A DNA stretch of 64,000 nucleotides from Panopea generosa (Eukaryota > Mollusca > Bivalvia > Adapedonta > Hiatellidae). Each line of letters starts with the position of its first letter. Within the stretch, counting starts at the first letter, position 1. The translations under genes and the position numbers were made by a program. The notes beneath the pieces were generated by a model that was not told the origin of the DNA, made no database searches, and saw only the letters and a list, made by a program, of their open reading frames with translations. Location: NCBI GenBank assembly GCA_029582155.1, contig CM055897.1:6170661-6234660 (forward strand). The letters are read 5' to 3'. This document shows, piece by piece, positions 23,127 through 34,639 of the stretch.

Positions 23127-25590
23127 TATAAACTAAGGGAACTTAGGTTCTGTTGTATAATGTAATCTACAATAGACCCAACCCCTTTCATCCCCACTAT
23201 ACAAACTATGGGAACTTAGGTTCTGTTGTGTAATGTGATCTACAATGGACCCAACCCCTTTCATCCCCACTATACAAACTATGGGAACTTAGGTTCTGTT
23301 GTATAATGTGATCTACAATGGACCCAACCCCTTTCATCCCCACTATACAAACTAAGGGAACTTAGGTTCTGTTGTATAATGTGATCTACAATGGACTCAA
23401 CCCCTTTCATTCTCACAATACAAACTATGGGAACTTAGGTTCTGTTGTATAATGTGATCTACAATGGACCCAATCCCTTTCATCCCCACTATACAAACTA
23501 AGGGAACTTAGGTTCTGTTGTATAATGTGATCTACAATGGACCAAACCCCTTTCATCCCCACTATACAAACTATGGGAACTTAGGTTCTGTTGTATAATG
23601 TGATCTACAATGGACCCAACCCCTTTCATCCCCACTATACAAACTAAGGGAACTTAGGTTCTGTTGTATAATGTGATCTACAATGGACCCAACCCCTTTC
23701 ATCCCCACTATACAAACTAAGGGAACTTAGGTTCTGTTGTATAATGTGATCTACAATGGACCCAACCCCTTTCATCCCCACTATACAAACTAAGGGAACT
23801 TAGGTTCTGTTGTATAATGTGATCTACAATGGACCCAACCCCTTTCATCCCCACTATACAAACTATGGGAACTTAGGTTCTGTTGTATAATGTGATCTAC
23901 AATGGACCCAACCCCTTTCATCCCCACTATACAAACTAAGGGAACTTAGGTTCTGTTGTATAATGTGATCTACAATGGACCCAACCCCTTTCATCCCCAC
24001 TATACAAACTATGGGAACTTAGGTTCTGTTGTATAATGTAGGTTCTGTTGTATAATGTGATCTACAATGGACCCAACCCCTTTCATCCCCACTATACAAA
24101 CTATGGGAACTTAGGTTCTGTTGTATAATGTGATCTACAATGGACCCAACCCCTTTCATCCCCACTATACAAACTATGGGAACTTAGGTTCTGTTGTATA
24201 ATGTGATCTACAATGGACCCAACCCCTTTCATCCCCACTATACAAACTAAGGGAACTTAGGTTCTGTTGTATAATGTGATATACAATGGACCCAACCCCT
24301 TTCATCCCCACTATACAAACTATGGGAACTTAGGTTCTGTTGTATAATGTGATCTACAATGGACCCAACCCCTTTCATCCCCACTATACAAACTATGGGA
24401 ACTTAGGTTCTGTTGTATAATGTGATATACAATGGACCCAACCCCTTTCATCCCCACTATACAAACTAAGGGAACTTAGGTTCTGTTGTATAATGTGATA
24501 TACAACGGACCCAACCCCTTTCATCCCCACTATACAAACTATGGGAACTTAGGTTCTGTTGTATAATGTGATATACAATGGACCCAACCCCTTTCATCCC
24601 CACTATACAAACTATGGGAACTTAGGTTCTGTTGTATAATGTGATATACAATGGACCCAACCCCTTTCATCCCCACTATACAAACTATGGGAACTTAGGT
24701 TCTGTTGTATAATGTGATATACAATGGACCCAACCCCTTTCATCCCCACTATACAAACTGAGGGAACTTAGGTTCTGTTGTATAATGTGATATACAATGG
24801 ACCCAACCCCTTTCATCCCCACTATACAAACTATGGGAACTTAGGTTCTGTTGTATAATGTGATCTACAATGGACCCAACCCCTTTCATCCCCACTATAC
24901 AAACTAAGGGAACTTAGGTTCTGTTGTATAATGTGATATACAATGGACCCAACCCTTTTCATCCCCACTATACAAACTATGGGAACTTAGGTTCTGTTGT
25001 ATAATGTGATCTACAATGGACCCAACCCCTTTCATCCCCACTATACAAACTATGGGAACTTAGGTTCTGTTGTATAATGTGATCTACAATGGACCCAACC
25101 CCTTTCATCCCCACTATACAAACTATGGGAACTTAGGTTCTGTTGTATAATGTGATCTACAATGGACCCAACCCCTTTCATCCCCACTATACAAACTATG
25201 GGAACTTAGGTTCTGTTGTATAATGTGATCTACAATGGACCCAACCCCTTTCATCCCCACTATACAAACTATGGGAACTTAGGTTCTGTTGTATAATGTG
25301 ATCTACAATGGACCCAACCCCTTTCATCCCCACTATACAAACTATGGGAACTTAGGTTCTGTTGTATAATGTGATCTACAATGGACCCAACCCCTTTCAT
25401 CCCCACTATACAAACTAAGGGAACTTAGGTTCTGTTGTATAATGTGATATACAATGGACCCAACCCCTTTCATCCCCACTATACAAACTATGGGAACTTA
25501 GGTTCTGTTGTATAATGTGATCTACAATGGACCCAACCCCTTTCATCCCCACTATACAAACTATGGGAACTTAGGTTCTGATTCATAATG
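23127..25590. repeat. 73-bp satellite-like array, about 34 copies, very homogeneous
   Basis: Unit: AAACTATGGGAACTTAGGTT, CTGTTGTATAATGTGATCTA, CAATGGACCCAACCCCTTTC, ATCCCCACTATAC. Most copies are identical apart from two recurring sites (TATGGG or TAAGGG, GATCTAC or GATATAC). One copy holds an internal duplication of AGGTTCTGTTGTATAATGT at about 24021-24058. The first units carry more private changes than the interior, as expected of array edges. The array ends abruptly in AGGTTCTGATTCATAATG. There is no long open frame, since 73 is not divisible by three. Confidence 0.97.
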
Positions 25591-26130
25591 TAAATATATT
25601 TTTTGCAAATCAGAATGAAATGAACTTTATTACGAATGGAAACTTCATGTTTCATCAATGTTTGGCTCTTCTGTTTTGTTGTTTCATTAAGTGTTCATTC
25701 ATTCATTAATTTATAACATAACCAATTAATTTCTATCTCTTTTCAATTCCTGTTATATATTCAACTCTCTCCTTGTCATTTTCCACTCCCTTATGACCAA
25801 CTGAAGCTTTGGTTTTTAATTTAAATCACAAATGTCAAAATTAATATTTTTATTTATTATATAATGATATGGGAAAATTTTGCATTTATTAACAAGTTAT
25901 TGATTTCTGGATGTTTTATACTACCCATGTTGCACATGATTGGTGCTGTCTGAATACCAAAAGGTGTCCGCTCAATAGCTTGTACAACTTGTACAACAGT
26001 ATATCACATACCACCAGCTGTGAATGACTTGTTTGGAAAAAAACTTTTATTACAGCATTAAAAGACACTACGAAATACTTGTCACTATCATGTAAGGCTA
26101 TAAAATTAATAATTTCCTAAACTTAATAGA
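25591..26130. other. Spacer, nothing recognised
   Basis: AT-rich and low copy within the window. No gene or repeat recognised. Confidence 0.5.
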
Positions 26131-26300
26131 ACAAGAGGGCTATGTGGGACCTTAATTGCTCACCTGTATTGTAAGAGACCAAAAACAGGTTCAGATTTAA
26201 ACAAACTTGAGAGAGCTTCATGTAAGAATGCTTCACATTAAGAACGTGTTTGGATCAAATGTTAACAACATCTGTGAGCCTTTGACCCAGGTGAGCTAAT
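26131..26300 (+). mobile_element. Short hairpin-ended repeat
   Basis: Starts ACAAGAGGGCTATGTGGGAC then TTAATTGCTCACCTG. It ends CTGTGAGCCTTTGACCCAGG then TGAGCTAATA. GCTCACCTG near the left end and CAGGTGAGC at the right end are inverted copies. At about 170 bp it is far shorter than the related 34640-35660 element, so it is an internally deleted derivative. The 16-bp array begins within 20 bp of its right end. Confidence 0.75.
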
Positions 26301-26317
26301 ACACTGTACTCAAGCCT

Positions 26318-28425
26318 ACCCTCACTGAATTATACCCTCACTGTATTACACCCTCACAGATTAAACCCTTACAAAATAATACCCTCACTGAATTATATCA
26401 TTACAAAATAATACTCTCACTGTATTATACCCTAACAAAATAATACCCTCACTGTATTATACCCTAGCAAAATAGTACCCTCACAGATTATACTCTAACA
26501 AAATATGCCCCTCACTGTATTATACCCTCACTGAATTATACCCTCACAGAATTATACCCTCACAAAATTATACCCTCACTGAATTACACCCTCACAGATT
26601 ATACCCTTACAAAATAATACCCTCAGTGTATTAAACTCTCACAGACTATACCCTTACAAAATAATACCCTCACTGTATTACACTCTCTCAGACTATACCA
26701 TTACAAAATAATACCCTCACTGTATTACACTCTCACAGACTATACCCTTACAAAATAATACCCTAACTGTATTATACCTTCACTGAATTAAACCCTCACA
26801 GAAGTATACCCTCACAGAATTATACCCTCACAGAAGTATACCCTTACTAAATCATACCCTTACAAAATAATACCCTCACTGTATTATACCCTCACTGAAT
26901 TATACCCTTAAAAAATAATACCCTCACTGTATTATACCCTCACTGAATTATACCCTCACAGAATTATGCCCTCACTGAATTATACCCTCACAAAATAATA
27001 CCCACACAGTATTACACCCTCAATGAATTATACCCTCACATAATTATGCCCTCACTACATTAAACCCTAACAAAATAATACCCTCACTGTATTATACCTT
27101 CACTGAATTAAACCCTCACAGAAGTATACCCTCACAGAATTGTACCCTCACAGAAGTATACCCTTACTAAATCATACCCTTACAAAATAATACCCTCACT
27201 GTATTATACCCTCACTGAATTATACCCTTAAAAAATAATACCCTCACTGTATTATATCCTCACTGAATTATACCCTCACAGAATTATGCCCTCACTGAAT
27301 TATACCCTCACAAAATAATACCCACACAGTATTACACCCTCAATGAATTATACCCTCACAGAATTATGCCCTCACTGAATTATACCCTTACAAAATATTA
27401 CCCTCACTGTATTATACACTCACTGAATTATACCCTCACAAAATTATACCCTCACTCAATTACACCCTCACAGATTATACCCTTACAAAATAATACCCTC
27501 ACTGTATTACACTCTCACAGATTATACCCTTACAAAATAATACCCTCACTGTATTACACTCTCACAGACTATAGATACCCTTACAAAATAATACTCTCAC
27601 TGTATCATATCCTCACTACATTAAACCCTAACAAAATAATACCCTCACTGTATTATACCCTCACTGAATTAAACCCTCACAGAAGTATACCCTCACAGAA
27701 GTATACCCTTACTAAATCATACCCTTACAAAATAATACCCTCACTGTATTATACCCTCACTGAATTATACCCTTAAAAATAATACCCTCACTGTATTATA
27801 CCATCACTGAATTATACCCTCACAGAATTATGCCCTCAATGAATTATACCCTCACAAAATAATACCCTCACAGTATTACACCCTCAATGAATTATATCCT
27901 CACAGAATTATGCCCTCACTGAATTATACCCTTACAAAATAATACCCTCACTGTATTATACCCTCACTGAATTATACCCTCACAGAATTATGCCCTCACT
28001 GAATTATACCCTTACAAAATAATACCCTCACTGAATTATACCCTCACAGAATTATGCCCTCACTGAATTATACCCTCACAAAATAATACCCTCATTGTAT
28101 TACACCCTCAATGAATTATACCCTTACAAAATAATACCCTCACTGTATTATACCCTCACTGAATTATATACTCGCAGAATTATACCCTCACAGAATTATA
28201 CCCTCACTGAATTATACCTTCACAGAATTATACCCTCACACAAGTATACCCTCACAGAATTATACACTCACAGAATTATACACTCACAGAATTATACACT
28301 CACTGTATTACACCCTCACAGATAATACCCTTACAAAATTATACCCTCACTAAATTAAACCCAAACAAAATAATACCCTCACTGTATTATACTCTCACTA
28401 AATTAAACCCTAACAAAACTAGACC
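26318..28425. repeat. 16-bp minisatellite array, left segment
   Basis: Variants of TACCCTCACTGAATTA, about 130 copies in this part. Common variants include TACCCTTACAAAATAA, CACAGAATTATGCC and CTGTATTATACCC. A block of about 290 bp starting at 26771 is repeated at 27091 with three differences seen by eye, a 320-bp period equal to twenty units. A third related block starts near 27651. Short open frames arise because three units equal 48 bp and TGA/TAA are in only some frames. I regard them as non-coding. Confidence 0.95.
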
Positions 28426-28440
28426 TATCACTGTAGTGAT

Positions 28441-29727
28441 GAATACCCCCGAACGCCGCCATGACAGAAAATGGTTAACCATTGTATGAAGTTTTATTAA
28501 ATTATATCCAATAGTTTTAAAGTAATGCTCCAGACAAAAGAAATTCTTAATAAAAGAGAATGTTATGGATTGAGTTGTTTGTATTGTTAATTTTTTTATG
28601 GTTTTGTTAAAATTAAAAATGGTCTTTTTAATTATTGTGCAGTGTACAAGCTTTCATGGCAATCAATAAATGTTATACTTTTTCGAGTTATGTTGAGGGA
28701 CAACAATTTTATGGATAAGAAACAAACAAGAGCACTAGGAATACAATATCAAACCTGCTTTGCTCGAACTCCATGTATTCATCAACTTGGTTCTTTCATG
28801 AACTTTATTAAACCGTTATCACTGATGGCTTTAAAAGTACTTTAAAAGTAATGCACCAGACAAGGGAAATATATCAAAGGGCAATAACTGTGTAATTAGC
28901 AAGAATAGAGTTATGTTTCTTGTACACTGCACTTCCTCTCATTATATTCTACCATTGTATGAAGTTTGATGAAATTCCATCCAGTACTTTAAAAGTAATG
29001 CTCCGGACAAGGGAAATATATCAAAGGGCAATAACTCTGTAATTAGCAAGAATAGAGTTATGTTTCTTGTACACTGCACTTCATGTCATTATATTCTACC
29101 ATTGTATGAAGTTTGATGAAATTCCATCCAGTACTTTAAAAGTTATGCTCCGGACAAGGGAAATATATCAAAGGGCAATAACTCTGTAATTAGCACGAAT
29201 AGAGTTATGTTTCCTGTACACTGCACTTCCTCTCATTATATTGTACCATTGTATGAAGCTTGATGAAATTCCATCCGGTACTTTTCAAATTATGCTCCGG
29301 ACAAGAAAAAATATCAAAGGGAAATATATCAAAGGGCAATAACTCTGTAATTAGCAAGAATAGAGTTATGTTTCCTGTACACTGCACTTCCTCTCATTAT
29401 ATTTTACCATTGTATGAAGCTTGATGAAATTCCATCCGGTACTTTTCAAGTTATGCTCTGGACAAGAAAAAATATCAAAGGGCAATAACTCTGTAATTAG
29501 CAAGAATAGAGTTATGTTTCTTGTACACTGCACTTCCTCTCATTATATTCTACCATTGTATGACGTTTGATGAAATTCCATCCAGTACTTTTCAAGTTAT
29601 GCTCCGGACAAGGAAAATTGCGGACAGACCGACAGACCGACAGACCAACAGACCGACAGACCAACAGACCGGCCTCAGGGTGACTCCAGTATACCCCCTC
29701 AAAACTTCGTTTGTCGGGGGTATAATA
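28441..29727 (-). mobile_element. Interspersed element with ATACCCCCGA ends, inserted in the 16-bp array
   Basis: The left end ATACCCCCGAACG and the right end CGTTTGTCGGGGGTAT are inverted relatives. The right end also forms a private hairpin: TATACCCCC, then about 17 bp, then GGGGGTATA (29690-29726). Inside, four to five copies of an approximately 150-bp module carry GGGCAATAACTCTGTAATTA, TGTTTCTTGTACACTGCACT, CATTGTATGAAGTTTGATGA and TTATGCTCCGGACAAG. A short CAGACCGACAGACCAACAGA tract near 29622-29670 precedes the end. I know this combination as a very common repeat type in bivalve genomes; its class is not certain to me. No transposase is visible. Orientation is assigned only by convention (TATACCCCCGA taken as the start). 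Confidence 0.75.
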
Positions 29728-30393
29728 ATAACCTCACTGTATTATACACTCACTGAATTAAACCCTCACAGAATTATACCCTCACAGAAGTATAACCTCA
29801 CTGAATTATTCCCTTACAAAATTATACCCTCACTGTATTACACCCTCACCGAATCATACCCTTACAAAAAATACCCTGACTGTATTATACCCTCACTGAA
29901 TTATACCGTCACTGAATTATACCCTCACATAATTATACCCTCACAAAATTATACCGTCACTGAATTGTACCCTTACTGAATTATACCCTCACAGAAGTAT
30001 ACCTTCACTGAATTATACCCTCACTGAATTATACCCTCACTGTATTATACCCTCACTGAATTATACCCCTCACTGAATTATACCCCTGACTAAAATATAC
30101 CCTCACTGAATTATACCCTTCACTGAATTATACCCTCACTGAATTATACCCTCACTGAATTATATCCTCAATTAATTATACACTCACTGTATTATACCCT
30201 CACTGAATTATACCCCTCACTGAATTATACCCTCGCTGAATTATATCCTCACAGAATTATACCCTCACTGAATTGTATCCTCAATGAATTATACACTCAC
30301 TGTATTATACCCTCACTGAATATACCCTCACTGAATTGTATCCTCAATGAATTATACCCTCACAGAATTATACCCTCACTGAAATATACCCTT
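29728..30393. repeat. 16-bp minisatellite array, right segment
   Basis: About 40 further copies of the TACCCTCACTGAATTA unit resume immediately after the inserted element and decay at ATACCCTTCATTTG. Forms such as CACCCCTCACTGAA with an extra C are specific to this side. The interrupted array shows that the insertion came after the array formed. Confidence 0.93.
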
Positions 30394-30940
30394 CATTTGT
30401 TTATTTGTAAATATAACTTTTCCTCAACTACTCATTCTGCACTCAAATGTTCCTGTACTTTCAAGGTCTCACTGAACAATTACCTCCCTTGCATGACGGT
30501 AGCAAGATTATTACGCCCAAGAAATTAGAGCTCTGTAAAGCGGTTGGGCAATTTTTTGTTAAAAATGCATAAAATGTCATATTTCTTTGTGCATATGGGA
30601 ACATTAGAACGTTTTCATGATTTCTGCAAAGTTTGGATGACAGTGGGAATTGTTTGATGATGCTATTACAGTTTAAAGATGCGTAGTGATACACTGCAAC
30701 AAATGGGCAGAATTGTTAAAAATGAAGGGGTGCCATCAAACCATTGAAATTGTGAAAAAGCAACCTGGTCAACCCCATGTTTTTTTCTGCATATTTGGAC
30801 CAACAGAGGACTATCTATGGGAATAAGGCACTTTTAGAACCATTGGTAATGTATTCAGTGTTCCAGAAGTGCATGTCTCTATATGTAGAACAGTACAAAA
30901 TTAATTGGTGTGTGAGATGTGAATGACTAAACTGCATTCA
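30394..30940. other. Non-repetitive spacer between the 16-bp and 32-bp arrays
   Basis: About 550 bp without tandem structure. The minus-strand frame 30461-30694 has no recognisable domain. Confidence 0.5.
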
Positions 30941-33350
30941 GGGATACCTTCAGTGAATTACAGCACATGCAAGAAATGCTACTCAAGCATTATAGCACTC
31001 ACCAGAAATTATACTTAAGCATTATAGCACTCTCAAGAAATGATACTTAAGCATTATAGCACTCACAAGAAAATGCAACTCAAGCATTAAAGCACTCACA
31101 AGAAATGCTACTCAAGCATTAAAGCACTTGTAAGAAATGCTACTCCAGTATTATACCATTTGCCAGAAATGATGTTTAAGCATTATAGCACTTGCCAGAA
31201 ATGATACTTAAGCATTATAGTACTCGCCAGAAATGATACTTAAGCATTATAGCACTCGCCAGAAATGATTAATTAAGCATTATAGCACTTACCAAAAATA
31301 ATACTTAAGCATTATAGCACTCACCATAAATGAAACTTAAACATTATAGCACTCGCCAGAAATGATACTTAAACATTATAGCACTCTCAAGAAATGATAC
31401 GGAAGTATTATAGCACTCGTCAGAAATCATATTTAAGCATTATAGCACTCACCAAAAATAATACTTAAGCATTATAGCACTCTCAAGAAATGATACTTAA
31501 GCATTATAGCACTCTCAAGAAATGCTACTTTAGCATTATAGCACTCGCCAAAAATGATACTGAAGCATTATAGCACTCACCAAAAATGATACTGAAGCAT
31601 TATAGCACTCTCAAGAAATGATATGGAAGTATTATAGCACTTGCCAAAAATGATACTTAAGCATTATAGCATTCTCAAGAAATGATACTGAAGCATTATA
31701 GCACTCGCCTAAAATGATACTTAAGCATTATAGCACTCACCAAAAATAATACTTAAGCATTATAGCACTCTCAAGAAATGATACTTAAGCATTATAGCAC
31801 TCTCAAGAAATGATACTTAAGCATTATAACACTCTCAAGAAATGCTACTTTAGCATTATAGCACTCGCCAAAAATGATACTGAAGCATTATAGCACTCAC
31901 CAAAAATGATACTGAAGCATTATAGCACTCTCAAGAAATGATATGGAAGTATTATAGCACTTGCCAAAAATGATACTTAAGCATTATAGCATTCTCAAGA
32001 AATGATACTGAAGCATTATAGCACTCGCCTAAAATGATACTTAAGCATTATAGCACTCTCAAGAAATGATACTGAAGCATTATAGCACTCGCCAAAAATG
32101 ATACTTAAGCATTATAGTACTCTCAAGAAATGATACGGAAGTATTACAGCACACACGCCAGAAATGATACTTATGCATTATAGCACTCTCAAGAAATGAT
32201 ACTGAAGCATTATAGCACTCGCCAAAAATGATACTGAAGCATTATAGCACTCGCCAAAAATGATACTTAAGCATTATAGCACTCTTAAGAAATGATACGG
32301 AAGTATTATAGCACTCGCCAGAAATGATACTTAAGCATAATAGCACTCACCAAAAATGATACTAAAGCATTATAGCACTCGCCAAAAATAATACTGAAGC
32401 ATTATAGCACTCTCAAGAAATGATACGGAAGTATTATAGCACTCGCCAAAAATGATACTCAAGCATTATAGCACTCGCCAAAAATGATACTTAAGCATTA
32501 TAGTACTCTTATGAAATGATACAGAAGTATTATAGCACTCGCCAAAAATAATACTTAAGCATTATAGCACTCTCAAGAAATGATATGGAAGTATTATAGC
32601 ACTCGCCAAAAATGATACTCAAGCATTATAGCACTCGCCAAAAATGATACTTAAGCATTATAGTACTCTTATGAAATGATACAGAAGTATTATAGCACAC
32701 GCCAGAAATGATACTTATGCATTATAGCACTCTCAAGAAATGATACTGAAGCATTATAGCACTCGCCAAAAATGATACTGAAGCATTATAGCACTCGCCA
32801 AAAATGATACTTAAGCATTATAGCACTCTCAAGAAATGATACGGAAGTATTATAGCACTCGCCAGAAATGATACTTAAGCATAATAGCACTCGCCAAAAA
32901 TGATACTTAAGCATTATAGCACTCGCCAAAAATAATACTTAACCATTATAGCACTCTCAAGAAATGATACGGAAGTATTATAGCACTCGCCAGAAATTAT
33001 ACTTAAGTATTATAGCACTCGCCAAAAATGATACTTAAGCATTATAGCACTCGCCAAAAATGATACTTAAGCATTATAGTACTCTCAAGAAATGATACGG
33101 AAGTATTATAGCACACGCCAGAAATGATGCTTATGCATTATAGCACTCTCAAGAAATGATACTGAAGCATTATAGCACTCGCCAAAAATGATACTGAAGC
33201 ATTATAGCACTCGCCAAAAATGATACTTAAGCATTATAGCACTCTCAAGAAATGATACGGAAGTATTATAGTACTAGCCAGAAATTATACTTAAGTATTA
33301 TATCACTCGTCAGAAATTATACTTAAGCATTATAGCACTCTCAAGAAAAG
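30941..33350. repeat. 32-bp minisatellite array, about 75 copies
   Basis: Unit: GCATTATAGCACTCGCCAAA then AATGATACTTAA, with common alternatives TCTCAAGAAATGATACGGAA and GTATTATAGC. A stretch of about 270 bp from 31461 recurs at 31781 (period 320, ten units) with one difference seen. Other blocks recur at 544 and 416 bp, both multiples of 32. The left edge contains GATACCTTCAGTGAATTACA, which resembles the 16-bp array. No long open frame. Confidence 0.95.
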
Positions 33351-33684
33351 CCACTGAAGCATACCTTTACTGAATTATAGCAATCAATCAATCACTCACT
33401 CACTCATCACTCACTCACAAAATGCATCTAAGGCAGTAAGGACAATGCATGGGTGCATGCATGCATTGCAGGGTTATTAAACGGTAATCAAAACCTCATA
33501 AAAAAATTAATTAAAAACTTTACACATTTGCCATATAGATGTTTTTTAATATGTAAAATGTTAATATTAAAGTTATTTCAATTTTAGAATTACAGTTTCT
33601 GTATATTATGACAGAATTTAATAAATTTACAAGTTAATAGAGCAATTTCTTTAAAGAATTTCTAAAGGATCAGGTTTCTCTCTC
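33351..33684. other. AT-rich spacer with a short CAAT/CACT microsatellite
   Basis: AATCAATCAATCACTCACTC at about 33381-33416 is a short tetranucleotide tract at the array edge, followed by GGGTGCATGCATGCATTGCA. The remainder is AT-rich with nothing recognised. Confidence 0.6.
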
Positions 33685-34345
33685 CTCAATTATCTTTTAA
33701 TTACATCGTGACTTCATCTGCTTGGAAAATTGCTGCCCCCCTGGAGTGTGATGTCAGCAGAAGTAGAATCATGTTAACCGGTACCCCAGACCACATCAAG
33801 CTACAATAAACAGACACTGGGCTGAGTAGACCAATCTAAAGATGAACACCAAGCAGAAGTAGAATCATGTTAACTGATACCTCAGACCCCATCAAGCTAC
33901 AATATACAGACACTGGACTGAGTAGGCCCATCTAAAGATGAACATCAAGCAGAAGTAGAATCATGTTAACTGATACCCCAGACCACATCAAGCTACAATA
34001 TACAGACGCTGGACTGAGTAGACCAATCTAAAGATGAACACCAAGCAGAAGTAGAATCATGTTAACTGATACCCCAGACCACATCAAGCTACAATATACA
34101 GACACTGGACTGAGTAGGCCCATCTAAAGATGAACACCAAGCAGAAGTAGAATCATGTTAACTGATACCCCAGGCCCCATCAAGCTACAATAAACAGACG
34201 CTAAGCTGAGTAGGCCCATCTAAAGATCAACACCAAGCAAACGGCTTCTAGTTCTTTTTTTTCATGCAGTTTGTTTGACCCAGCTGGGGATCAAATTCAG
34301 GACTTCCAACATGTGATGCAATTGCCTACCACTAGAGCAACGCTG
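33685..34345 (-). mobile_element. SINE A with an internal five-fold tandem expansion
   Basis: The left part ACATCGTGACTTCATCTGCT and CCTGGAGTGTGATGTCAGC matches the 3' region of reverse SINE A (ATATCGCGACGGTGTCTGCT and CACTGGAGTATCATGCC). The right part TTTGACCCAGCTGGGGATCA, ATGTGATGCAATTGCCTACC and ACTAGAGCAACGCTG is the reverse tRNA-like head. Between them a unit of about 97 bp is present five times (TGATACCCCAGACCACATCA, AGCTACAATATACAGACACT, GGACTGAGTAGGCCCATCTA, AAGATGAACACCAAGCAGAA). It aligns with SINE A body bases TGATACCCCACCCAGTCACA, CTGACACCGGGCTGACC and GAGCGCCAAACG. The array is therefore made from the SINE itself. Confidence 0.85.
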
Positions 34346-34451
34346 AGTTTGAGAAGAGAAGAAAAGACAAACTAGAAATATGTTGATAGGAAACTGATGC
34401 TCCCACTGTATGTATGTTAAATTAACCAAAAATTTAATTAAAATGGGGCCC

Positions 34452-34620
34452 TGTTATGCCTGGTGTCAGTACATTTGTAACTAGTGACTGGGTGGGGGTA
34501 GCAAACCATGTGTCTGGCATGATACACAAGTGTGACATCACTTAGAAAACTGTTTCAACAAGACACCTTTGCAATATAACTGAACATTTTTTAAAAGCGA
34601 CGCTAAACACCATAAAATCA
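34452..34620 (+). mobile_element. SINE A 3' fragment
   Basis: Forward SINE A end: GGTGTCAGTACATTTGTAAC, TGACTGGGTGGGGGTAGCAA, GTCTGGCATGATACACAAGT, GTGACATCACTTAGAAAACT and AGCGACGCTAAACACCATAA. The head is missing, as expected of a 5'-truncated retroposon. It lies in opposite orientation to the expanded copy just upstream. Confidence 0.8.
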
Positions 34621-34639
34621 ACCAGCAACCAAAAAATAA

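Noticed and set aside
27060..27080. Telomere-like AAACCCTAAC
   Set aside because: A single variant of the 16-bp minisatellite unit, not a tandem TTAGGG run.
33381..33416. CAAT/CACT tract as a transcription-factor cluster
   Set aside because: A simple tetranucleotide microsatellite at the edge of the 32-bp array explains it.
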